Shown here piece by piece: positions 24,825 through 31,697 of a stretch of 32,346 nucleotides of DNA. The notes below the pieces were generated by a model, which was given only the letters and a program-made list of their open reading frames with translations, ran no database searches and was not told the origin of the DNA. Both the position numbers and the translations under genes were made by a program. Where the stretch lies: assembly GCA_014323825.1 (NCBI GenBank), contig JACONI010000047.1, positions 3,789 to 36,134 of the forward strand, given 5' to 3'. Within the stretch, counting starts at the first letter, position 1; each line of letters begins with the position of its first letter. This stretch comes from Ekhidna sp. Lineage in GTDB: Bacteria; Bacteroidota; Bacteroidia; Cytophagales; Cyclobacteriaceae.

Positions 24825-24966
24825 AAAAATTTTGAAGGCTATAATTGTTCAATTATATATATCAAATTTCTAATCTAAAAAATTAACAATTTAAAACCCA
24901 TAACTGACGGTTATATGTGACCATTCATAAACAAAAAATAACTGAAATCTTAAAAATTGTAACCCT

Positions 24967-24974
24967 TATCTTTG
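24967..24974 (+). promoter_or_regulatory. Bacteroidota -7 box (TATCTTTG) for the GmrSD-like gene
   Basis: Exact TAnnTTTG match ending four bases before the ATG at 24979, again predicting a leaderless mRNA. No clear -33 TTTG lies 19-21 bp upstream, so promoter strength may be low or may need an activator. Confidence 0.5.
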
Positions 24975-24978
24975 AACT

Positions 24979-26673
24979 ATGGTCGTAAGTAATCTTTTAG
25001 ATACAAGCACTGTTAGTCTCAGTGATATAATCGGGAATGGGAAAACGTATGAAGTACCACCATATCAAAGGGACTATTCCTGGAAAAAAGACCAATGGGA
25101 AGATTTGTGGAACGACATTATCAATGTTTATGAATCCAAAAATGTTCATTATATGGGATTTATTGTCCTTCAAGACCTTGGTGATAAAAAATACTACATA
25201 ATAGATGGTCAACAGAGGTTTTCAACACTTACATTAATAGTGCTTGCTACCATTAACAAACTTCAAGACTTAGTAACAAAAAATATAGACTCGGAAAAAA
25301 ACACAGAACGAATTACGCTTCTTCAAAAGAAGTTTATAGGTGACAAAGACCCCGGTTCATTAACTTATTCGTCCAAGCTAAAACTAAATGAAAATAATGA
25401 CAGCTTTTTTCAAACCAACCTTTTAGTTCAAAGAGCACCTACGAATCCAAGAACTTTAATTGATTCGGACAAGCTAATTTGGAATGCCTACAACTACTTT
25501 GTTGATAAGGTATCCGATTTATTTGAGAATGAGACCAATGGAGAGGTCGTTGCCAATTTCCTCAACAAGTTAGTTGCGGAAAAATTGATGTTCATTCAAA
25601 TAATTGTTGAAAATGAATTAAGTGCTTATACCGTTTTTGAAACGCTAAATTCTCGCGGTGTAGGTCTCACTGTAACTGACTTACTGAAGAATTATCTATT
25701 TTCTATCTCGTCAAAAGTTGATTTACCTCATATAAAAGAGAAGTGGAAATCTATTGTTGAAATGATTGGCCTTGATAACTTTCCTACGTTCTTGAGACAT
25801 TACTGGATATCTAAGAATAAACTGATTAGACAAGAATACTTATTTAGAGCCTTGAGGGAGTCAATTTCTACCTCCCGGCAAGTCATTGAATTGCTTGAAA
25901 AGCTAGATGAAGGTTCAAAGCTATATAACGCTTTATCTAATTCTTCCGATTCGTTTTGGGGTGGTCACAAAGAAATCAAAAAGAGAATCAAAGAACTTAT
26001 CTTATTCAAAGAGAAACAAGCATATCCTTTGCTTATATCTGCCTATAGCAATCTGATAGAAGAAAAATTCGCTTCAGTCTTAAAGTTTTTAAGTGTAATA
26101 ACCTTCAGATATACCGTAATATCAAAACTTCATACTAACCTAAAAGAAGATATTTATAATAAAGCGGCAATTGAAATTGGGCAAAAACCGGATATTAGCT
26201 TAACTGAAATTGCGAACCTATTAAAGCCTTTATATCCAAATGACAAAGAGTTTAAAAACAGTTTTGAAACTAAATCCATATCAACCAAGAGAGGAGCAAA
26301 GCTTGTCAGGTACATCTTATTTAACATTGAAAATCACCTTGATAATGCAGCCTATGATTTTGAGGAGAATGCCGGAACAATTGAACATATTTTGCCTGAA
26401 AATAGCAGCCAGCATTATTTGGAAGACTTCCCACAGGCCATTCGTGATTCAATAGTTTATCGTTTAGGGAATTATACTATTCTTGAGGAGGCTAAAAACA
26501 GAAAGTGCTCTGATTTGCCTTTTAATGATAAAAAGAATATTTATTCTACAAGCCGATACAAAATGACAAACAGCATTGCAAATCCGAACTGGACACCTAA
26601 TTCAATAGACAGCAGGCAAGAATGGTTGGGTAATCAAGCCTCTTCAATCTGGAGAATATCACAATTGGACTAA
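24979..26673 (+). CDS. GmrSD-like type IV restriction enzyme, DUF262 and DUF1524 in one chain
   Basis: 564 residues. The N-terminal DUF262 domain has VPPYQRDYSW (residues about 26-35), GFIVLQ and the diagnostic DGQQR (76-80), a ParB/sulfiredoxin-like nucleotide-binding fold. The C-terminal DUF1524 domain has EHILPE (H470) followed by YRLGNYTILEEAKNRK, the His-Me finger (HNH-type) nuclease centre. In GmrSD these are two subunits that cut phage DNA with glucosylated hydroxymethylcytosine; many bacteria fuse them as here. The target of this protein is unknown. It stands alone behind its own promoter, with hairpins on both sides. Confidence 0.88.
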   Translation: MVVSNLLDTSTVSLSDIIGNGKTYEVPPYQRDYSWKKDQWEDLWNDIINVYESKNVHYMGFIVLQDLGDKKYYIIDGQQRFSTLTLIVLATINKLQDLVTKNIDSEKNTERITLLQKKFIGDKDPGSLTYSSKLKLNENNDSFFQTNLLVQRAPTNPRTLIDSDKLIWNAYNYFVDKVSDLFENETNGEVVANFLNKLVAEKLMFIQIIVENELSAYTVFETLNSRGVGLTVTDLLKNYLFSISSKVDLPHIKEKWKSIVEMIGLDNFPTFLRHYWISKNKLIRQEYLFRALRESISTSRQVIELLEKLDEGSKLYNALSNSSDSFWGGHKEIKKRIKELILFKEKQAYPLLISAYSNLIEEKFASVLKFLSVITFRYTVISKLHTNLKEDIYNKAAIEIGQKPDISLTEIANLLKPLYPNDKEFKNSFETKSISTKRGAKLVRYILFNIENHLDNAAYDFEENAGTIEHILPENSSQHYLEDFPQAIRDSIVYRLGNYTILEEAKNRKCSDLPFNDKKNIYSTSRYKMTNSIANPNWTPNSIDSRQEWLGNQASSIWRISQLD

Positions 26674-26693
26674 TGAAATCAGCCCATAACAAA

Positions 26694-26737
26694 AGATATG
26701 AAGTAATAAGCTCGTATTTCGCCTACTACTCATATCT
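26694..26737. repeat. Hairpin after the GmrSD-like gene, attC-like stem with bulged base
   Basis: AGATATGA-(a)-GTA (26694-26705) pairs with TACTCATATCT (26727-26737) over 11 base pairs, with one extra A bulged out. Single extrahelical bases are a feature of folded attC sites. A GCCCATAAC sequence precedes it, but no matching outer right arm is seen. Confidence 0.45.
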
Positions 26738-26842
26738 CAACGGAATTATCCTGCCGAAAAGTAGTCTCAGTCTACGGAACTGATTATTCTAATTTAACCT
26801 GAGTTTGATGTAATCTTTCAGTTTAGATGGGTAAGATGAGTT

Positions 26843-26859
26843 GTTTTGTATTACAAAAC
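26843..26859. repeat. Perfect 8-1-8 inverted repeat
   Basis: GTTTTGTA-T-TACAAAAC in the 254-bp gap between the GmrSD-like gene and the convergent barrel gene. No T-run follows directly, so a terminator is unlikely. It could be a protein-binding site. Nothing else is seen in 26738-26927. Confidence 0.35.
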
Positions 26860-26927
26860 TTCATTTTGAGAGACGGCTTTTTTTCGGAAAAGTTATAAGC
26901 TATCAATGCTGAGAAGATAGAGAAAGA

Positions 26928-27668
26928 TTAAAACTCACGTGCCGCTCCAAAACCAATAAAATAATCCGGGAAGACTCCGGATAGGTTCACTCCGCTGGAA
27001 ATATCAAGCTGGAAGCGGTTAGAAACCGTGTAAATTAATCCTGAGTTAATGCTAAACTCCGAGAAATTATCTTCCAAAAAAAGATAAGATTCAATAAAGG
27101 CGGTCCATCCTTTGGTAAAAGTATATCCAAGTACCAGCATATATAACGTGTAGGGTTGTTTTGCCGGAACACCTAGCCCTAGGTTATATCCCAGAGATAC
27201 TTTTTCTGAAAGGGCATTTGAAAAATTGAATCGAATTTCCGGCACATCCTGATCAGGACTGAAAGCAGGCTCACCATTTTCCAGAGTAACTTGTGCGATT
27301 ATGCTGATTTGAGGTATCCACCCGTTCTCATCAGCCAAATGGATTTTTGTCCCTACGGTCGTAGGACTGTATCCGGATATCCTTTCGTTGGTATTGGAAG
27401 TATTCTCGGACTGAAGAATATTCTGAGTAACTCTAAGCTCTAACCCTTGAATGAGACCATATCTAAAAAGAAAATTAGCGAAGGTGATATTTTCTAAATT
27501 CGTGTTTATTTTTTCATAAATGAAACCATATTCAGCTAAAAAGCGGCTTTTAGGAACTACAGCCGATGTGGCTGATTGTGTGGGCCTGTCTGTAATCATT
27601 GGCTCCGATTTCTGAGCAGATAAGACAAAATTGCCTATTACCATTAGAAGAAAAACAAATTTTTTCAC
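26928..27668 (-). CDS. Outer-membrane beta-barrel protein of the phenol-degradation MetA-like family
   Basis: 246 residues with a cleavable signal peptide (MKKFVFLLMVIGNFVLSAQ). The mature protein opens with PMITDRPTQSATSAVVPKSR, the marker of the Phenol_MetA_deg/transporter family of small outer-membrane barrels. It continues as alternating amphipathic strands ending in FIGFGAAREF, with a terminal phenylalanine suited to outer-membrane insertion. Substrate unknown; family names are historical. It is second in a minus-strand pair, 9 bp after the DUF6728 gene. Confidence 0.8.
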   Translation of the reverse strand: MKKFVFLLMVIGNFVLSAQKSEPMITDRPTQSATSAVVPKSRFLAEYGFIYEKINTNLENITFANFLFRYGLIQGLELRVTQNILQSENTSNTNERISGYSPTTVGTKIHLADENGWIPQISIIAQVTLENGEPAFSPDQDVPEIRFNFSNALSEKVSLGYNLGLGVPAKQPYTLYMLVLGYTFTKGWTAFIESYLFLEDNFSEFSINSGLIYTVSNRFQLDISSGVNLSGVFPDYFIGFGAAREF

Positions 27669-27677
27669 ACTTTGAAG

Positions 27678-27884
27678 TCAGGCACGCAGGACAGCTCTTA
27701 CAATCATTACGATAACAGCAAATAAAAACATTAATATTGATATCTTATTGATGGTGTGCATTGCTTTTATATTGAAGTTTTTAGGTCTTGAAGGATCTTT
27801 TTTCCTAAAAAAGTAGGTCAATACTTCTGAGAAATCAAAGTAGTTTATTTTCTCGGTCTTCTTATCTTTTTCCTGATTTTTCAT
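27678..27884 (-). CDS. DUF6728 family small membrane protein
   Basis: 68 residues with a charged N-terminus (MKNQEKDKKTEK), the family segment YFDFSEVLTYFFRKKDPSRP and one C-terminal transmembrane helix (ISILMFLFAVIVMIVRAVL). This is a conserved Bacteroidota family of unknown role. The N-terminus is probably cytoplasmic. Divergent from the Fur-family gene, with a shared 77-bp promoter region. Confidence 0.8.
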   Translation of the reverse strand: MKNQEKDKKTEKINYFDFSEVLTYFFRKKDPSRPKNFNIKAMHTINKISILMFLFAVIVMIVRAVLRA

Positions 27885-27901
27885 ATAAATACATCAACTT
27901 T

Positions 27902-27909
27902 CAAAAGTA
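27902..27909 (-). promoter_or_regulatory. Minus-strand -7 box (TACTTTTG) for the DUF6728-barrel operon
   Basis: Read on the minus strand this is an exact TAnnTTTG element, 17 bases before the ATG at 27884. It lies within 50 bp of the divergent Fur-family promoter. Confidence 0.5.
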
Positions 27910-27924
27910 AAAAGTGTTCATTTT

Positions 27925-27957
27925 TTTGATGCAATTAAGTTGCATAAACTATGTTTG
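27925..27957 (+). promoter_or_regulatory. Promoter and Fur/Zur-type operator of the regulator gene
   Basis: TTTG (27925-27928), a 21-bp spacer and a perfect -7 box TATGTTTG (27950-27957) form a textbook Bacteroidota promoter. The spacer is filled by a perfect 6-5-6 inverted repeat ATGCAA-TTAAG-TTGCAT (27929-27945). A repressor bound there would block the promoter. A related repeat precedes the lipoprotein gene at 30835, so the regulator encoded here is the natural candidate. The ATG at 27962 is four bases after the box: a leaderless mRNA. Confidence 0.7.
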
Positions 27958-27961
27958 CAAT

Positions 27962-28375
27962 ATGTCAGAAGCTCTTAAAACAATTCTCAAGTCCCATAAT
28001 CTCAGAATCACGGATTGCCGTATGGATGTGCTCCGGTATTTTTTAGATAAGAAAGGCGCTCTTTCTCAGGGAAATCTCGAAAATAGGTTCACACAATACG
28101 ATCGGGTCACCTTATATCGGACACTTAACAGTTTTCTTGAAGCCGGGATATTACATAAAATCCCTAACGAAAGTGGGACAGCTACTTACGGCTTATGCCA
28201 CGATACCTGCACTCCTGAATATCACTTACATAATCACATCCACTTCAAATGCAACAATTGCGGGCAAATCGAATGCTTAGACGATGAAGAAGCCCCCAGC
28301 GTATCCGTTCCTAAAGGATATGTAACGGAAAGAGTTAATCTGATTGTGGACGGTGTCTGTGCCAAGTGCGTCTGA
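27962..28375 (+). CDS. Fur-family metal-dependent repressor (probably Zur)
   Basis: 137 residues. The winged helix occupies residues 1-80 (LKSHNLRITDCRMDVLRYFL, then YDRVTLYRTLNSFLEAGILH). The metal-binding half has YHLHNHIHFKCNNCGQ (C97, C100) and ends in CAKCV (C133, C136), the two CxxC pairs of a structural zinc site. I use ATG 27962; an upstream in-frame start at 27914 would include the promoter and operator. The TonB receptor gene begins 3 bp after the stop. Zinc is favoured over iron because of the operator pattern and the receptor type, but the metal is not proven. Confidence 0.85.
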   Translation: MSEALKTILKSHNLRITDCRMDVLRYFLDKKGALSQGNLENRFTQYDRVTLYRTLNSFLEAGILHKIPNESGTATYGLCHDTCTPEYHLHNHIHFKCNNCGQIECLDDEEAPSVSVPKGYVTERVNLIVDGVCAKCV

Positions 28376-28378
28376 AAA

Positions 28379-30766
28379 ATGAGAGTTACACCGGTTCTAT
28401 TCGCTCTCTTTGGAGCTATTCAATCATTCGCACAACCTGACGACTGCATTGGAAAGATTAGAGGACAAGTTTTGGATATTAACACACAAGAGCCGCTCCC
28501 TTTTGCTACGGTAAAGATCCTAAACTCAGATAATGGAGTAGTCAGCGATGCTGAAGGAAATTTCATGCTAAGTAATATATGCAAAGAAGAAGTAGATCTG
28601 GAAGTTCGGTTTGTCGGATATAAGCCGGCAATACATCACCATGACTTCTATCACAGCAGCCCAACCGTTTATCTTGCTCCGGAGGAAACATTACTGGAGA
28701 GTGTTGTAGTTGAAGGAGAGGCAATTGTAGGTGATTTGCAGTCTGTTTCACTGGATAAAATAGATCAATTCCAACTAGCAGCTATGCCTACACAGTCGCT
28801 TGCCTCCGCTATTAGCTCTATACAAGGAGTCACTTTCAACTCTACCGGATCAAATGTCCAACTTCCTGTCATTCACGGCTTATATGGCAACCGGATACTT
28901 ATTATCAATAACGGGGTAAAGCATGGTTTTCAAAACTGGGGCACCGATCATGCACCTGAAATAGATATTGCCGGCACTAACAATATAACTGTGATCAAGG
29001 GTGCCGGTGGTGTACGCTACGGATCGGAAGCTTTGGGAGGTGTGGTAGTAATAGAAGGCAATCCGTTAAAACTTTCGAAAAAAATATATGGAAAAATTTC
29101 CTCAGGCTATCAAACTAATGGACAAGGTTATCATGCTAATGCAAACTTTGGCACCGGTTATAAGAAATTCAGTTATCACGCAAGTGGAAATTATTTGAGA
29201 ATTGGTGATCGACACACGCCGGACTACTCTCTTACAAATACAGGAAAGAAAGAACGTGCTGCCAATGCAGGTTTTAGATACCATTTACCTAAATGGGATT
29301 TCAAAATGTATTACAGCTATATTGATCAGGAGTTAGGATTGCTGCGTGCATCAGTAGCAGAAAGTGGAGATCTTTTCTCTCGTTCCATAGCAGCCACAAC
29401 ACCTTTATTCATTCGAGATTTCTCTTATACAATCAATGAACCCAAACAAACTATTACTCATCATCTGACTAAATTGGAAATTGACCGGTATTCGAGTCTG
29501 GGAAAATTTTCATTATTATTCAGCCGGCAAATTAATCTACGTCAGGAGTTTGATGTGAGAAGAAATGCTGACCTGCCAATTATTGATCTGCAATTAAATA
29601 CCACAGATACCCGACTTGAGTGGTATCACCCCTCATTTGGCGGACTCGAGGGAACTTTCGGACTGCAATATTTCTCGCAAAATAACGACAATAATCCCGG
29701 TACAGGCACTACCCCATTTATTCCGAATTACAATACGCACCGATTCAGTGTATATGCCATAGAAAGCATTCAAAGAGGTAACAATACATACGAACTTGGT
29801 TTAAGATTAGATCATGAATACAACTCAGCTCGCGGGCGTGAACAAAGTCAGGAAATTTTTAGAAATGAATTTTCTTTCACCAATTTCACTGCATCTCTTG
29901 GCTTAGTTCGTGATTTATCTCCTAACTGGCAGCTAAGGAGTAATCTTGGGTCAGCCTGGCGTACACCAAATATGGCAGAACTTTACAGCTTTGGTCAACA
30001 TGCTTTTAAAGTTCAATATGGCCTTTGGCGCTATTACACTGATGAAAACGAAGAATTACGAACAGACAGGGTGCTTACCGAAGAGGACAAAGCCGCAAAA
30101 GCAGAGAAAGGATTCAAATGGATCAATGAACTGAACCATCAAAAGAACGGCCATGTATTCAAACTAACGACTTATGCCAACTTTATTGCCAACTTTACAT
30201 TTGACCGTCCCATAGCTGTCATAGGTACGTTTTGGGGACCTATGCCTGCGTTTATTATTGATCAGGCCGATGCACTTTTTGTAGGAACTGACCTTACCTA
30301 TTTGCAACGTATCACAAAAAAACTAAATGGTAAAATTGGATCCAGCTATTTATGGAACTTAAATATTCAAAATAATGAAGCACTGATCAATCAACCTCCG
30401 ATAAATATTAATGCCGAGATTTCTTGGGAAACACCCTCTTACTTTGGCTTGGGCTTTTCAAAATTGTCATTAGAGACTTCTTACACATTCAGACAATTTC
30501 AAGCTCCGCGAACTATTACGCCTGAGCAAATCATAAGTGGAGAAGCAGAAATTACTCCAAAGTCTGAAATATTTGATTTCAAAGATGCGCCGGATGGATA
30601 CTTCCTGGGACATGCAGAATATGAATGGAAACTTGGCAAGTTGAGTGGGCAGTTTCAGGTCAGGAACATACTCAATGTCAGTTACCGAGATTATCTGAAT
30701 CAGATGCGATATTTCGCTGATGAGGAGGGAATTAATTATACCGTTCAAATAAATTATTCATTTTAA
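28379..30766 (+). CDS. TonB-dependent outer-membrane receptor, putative metal (zinc) uptake
   Basis: 795 residues: signal peptide (1-18), a carboxypeptidase-regulatory-like domain (about 26-105, GKIRGQVLDINTQEPLPFAT and VRFVGYKP), a plug (about 120-225, with LPVIHGLYGNRILIINNGVK and GGVRYGSEALGGVVVIEG), then a 22-strand barrel ending YTVQINYSF. The plug-proximal region is histidine-bearing (HHHDFYHSS in the N-terminal domain; KHGFQNWGTDHAPEID in the plug). That suits a metal receptor of the ZnuD/iron-type class rather than a SusC glycan importer, and no SusD gene follows. It is co-transcribed with the Fur-family gene, so its expression would follow metal supply. Substrate assignment is inference. 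Confidence 0.85.
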   Translation: MRVTPVLFALFGAIQSFAQPDDCIGKIRGQVLDINTQEPLPFATVKILNSDNGVVSDAEGNFMLSNICKEEVDLEVRFVGYKPAIHHHDFYHSSPTVYLAPEETLLESVVVEGEAIVGDLQSVSLDKIDQFQLAAMPTQSLASAISSIQGVTFNSTGSNVQLPVIHGLYGNRILIINNGVKHGFQNWGTDHAPEIDIAGTNNITVIKGAGGVRYGSEALGGVVVIEGNPLKLSKKIYGKISSGYQTNGQGYHANANFGTGYKKFSYHASGNYLRIGDRHTPDYSLTNTGKKERAANAGFRYHLPKWDFKMYYSYIDQELGLLRASVAESGDLFSRSIAATTPLFIRDFSYTINEPKQTITHHLTKLEIDRYSSLGKFSLLFSRQINLRQEFDVRRNADLPIIDLQLNTTDTRLEWYHPSFGGLEGTFGLQYFSQNNDNNPGTGTTPFIPNYNTHRFSVYAIESIQRGNNTYELGLRLDHEYNSARGREQSQEIFRNEFSFTNFTASLGLVRDLSPNWQLRSNLGSAWRTPNMAELYSFGQHAFKVQYGLWRYYTDENEELRTDRVLTEEDKAAKAEKGFKWINELNHQKNGHVFKLTTYANFIANFTFDRPIAVIGTFWGPMPAFIIDQADALFVGTDLTYLQRITKKLNGKIGSSYLWNLNIQNNEALINQPPININAEISWETPSYFGLGFSKLSLETSYTFRQFQAPRTITPEQIISGEAEITPKSEIFDFKDAPDGYFLGHAEYEWKLGKLSGQFQVRNILNVSYRDYLNQMRYFADEEGINYTVQINYSF

Positions 30767-30769
30767 TTT

Positions 30770-30808
30770 TTACAACATTGTTGCATAAAACAAAATTGAC
30801 TATACTTG
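30770..30808 (+). promoter_or_regulatory. Promoter and second Fur/Zur-type operator, upstream of the lipoprotein
   Basis: TTACAA-CATTG-TTGCAT (30770-30786) has the same 6-5-6 layout and an identical right half to the repeat at 27929-27945, with two mismatches in the left half. It overlaps the expected -33 element (ATTG, 30777-30780). A near-perfect -7 box TATACTTG lies at 30801-30808 (20-bp spacer). The lipoprotein ATG is 26 bp further on. Confidence 0.6.
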
Positions 30809-30834
30809 CATCAGAATTACATAAATTTTTAACA

Positions 30835-31461
30835 ATGAAGAATTTCAGAAACTATTTATTGATTGGACTATTAAGTTCTAGTTTGATTTTTACAAGTTGT
30901 GGAGATGACGATGATGCTCCTGAAGAGGAGAATGAAGTAGAGGTTATCACCGATGTAACACTTGTTTTCACCAACAAAGCTGATAAGGATGATGTGGTAA
31001 AAGCCAGCGCAAAAGATCCTGACGGAATTGGTGCAAAGGAACTTGAATTGGTTGATGGCGGTAATATTAACCTGACTTCCGGGGTTACATACACTCTGAC
31101 TTTTGAAATTTCCAACGCACTTGATCCTGACGATGTGGAGGATATTGCAGAAGAAATTGAAGAAGAAGACGATGAACATCAGCTCTTTTTCGAATTCACT
31201 GACGGTGCCTTTACAAGCCCAACGGGTAATGGGAACATTGACAAAGCCTCTGATCCTATCAATTACAAGGATGAAGATGATGATGGGAATAAAGTAGGCC
31301 TAAAAACCGAATGGACTGCGGGTAGTGCTCGTTCCGGAGGAAAGTTTAGAGTACAATTGCAGCATCAGCCGGATATCAAGACAGCTACTACCGGAGCTAA
31401 GGATGGAGACACTGACTTTGATTTAACTTTTAATCTCAATATATCAAGTACAAGTAATTGA
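30835..31461 (+). CDS. Acidic lipoprotein of the putative zinc regulon
   Basis: 208 residues from the ATG at 30835 (MKNFRNYLLIGLL). The lipobox IFTSC lipidates the cysteine at residue 22. The mature protein starts GDDDDAPEEENEVE and is very acidic throughout, with EEIEEEDDEHQLFFEFTDG and DEDDDGNKVG, which could hold divalent metal. It is beta-rich with repeated strands and ends in FDLTFNLNISSTSN. Similar proteins next to TonB receptors in Bacteroidota are annotated only vaguely. The longer in-frame extension upstream to 30778 covers the promoter and is rejected. A strong terminator follows at 31540. Confidence 0.8.
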   Translation: MKNFRNYLLIGLLSSSLIFTSCGDDDDAPEEENEVEVITDVTLVFTNKADKDDVVKASAKDPDGIGAKELELVDGGNINLTSGVTYTLTFEISNALDPDDVEDIAEEIEEEDDEHQLFFEFTDGAFTSPTGNGNIDKASDPINYKDEDDDGNKVGLKTEWTAGSARSGGKFRVQLQHQPDIKTATTGAKDGDTDFDLTFNLNISSTSN

Positions 31462-31539
31462 TGAATGATTAAGTTGGATTTACCGGCATCATAGAAAAAT
31501 ACTATTATGAATTCTCATCATAATAACTTTAGGTTAGTT

Positions 31540-31575
31540 AGAAGCCACTCAAATTGAGTGGCTTCTTTGTTTTTT
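31540..31575 (+). terminator. Rho-independent terminator after the lipoprotein gene
   Basis: GAAGCCACTC (31541-31550) pairs with GAGTGGCTTC (31556-31565) around a 5-nt loop. An A-U closing pair and a U-rich tract TTTGTTTTT follow. The spacer 31578-31697 after it shows no gene and no further structure. Confidence 0.85.
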
Positions 31576-31697
31576 GACCGTTTTGTTCGTCTTTAGACTT
31601 CCGAGCAAATTATTGGTACTGTTCCAAAAAGTATGATTTATAACTTCTTCAAAAAGAATAAGTTAGCGTGAATTTGCGTGAAAATTAATTTTTAAAA

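Noticed and set aside
16068-26927. Integron, prophage or transposon
   Set aside because: No integrase, transposase, terminal inverted repeats or phage structural genes are visible.
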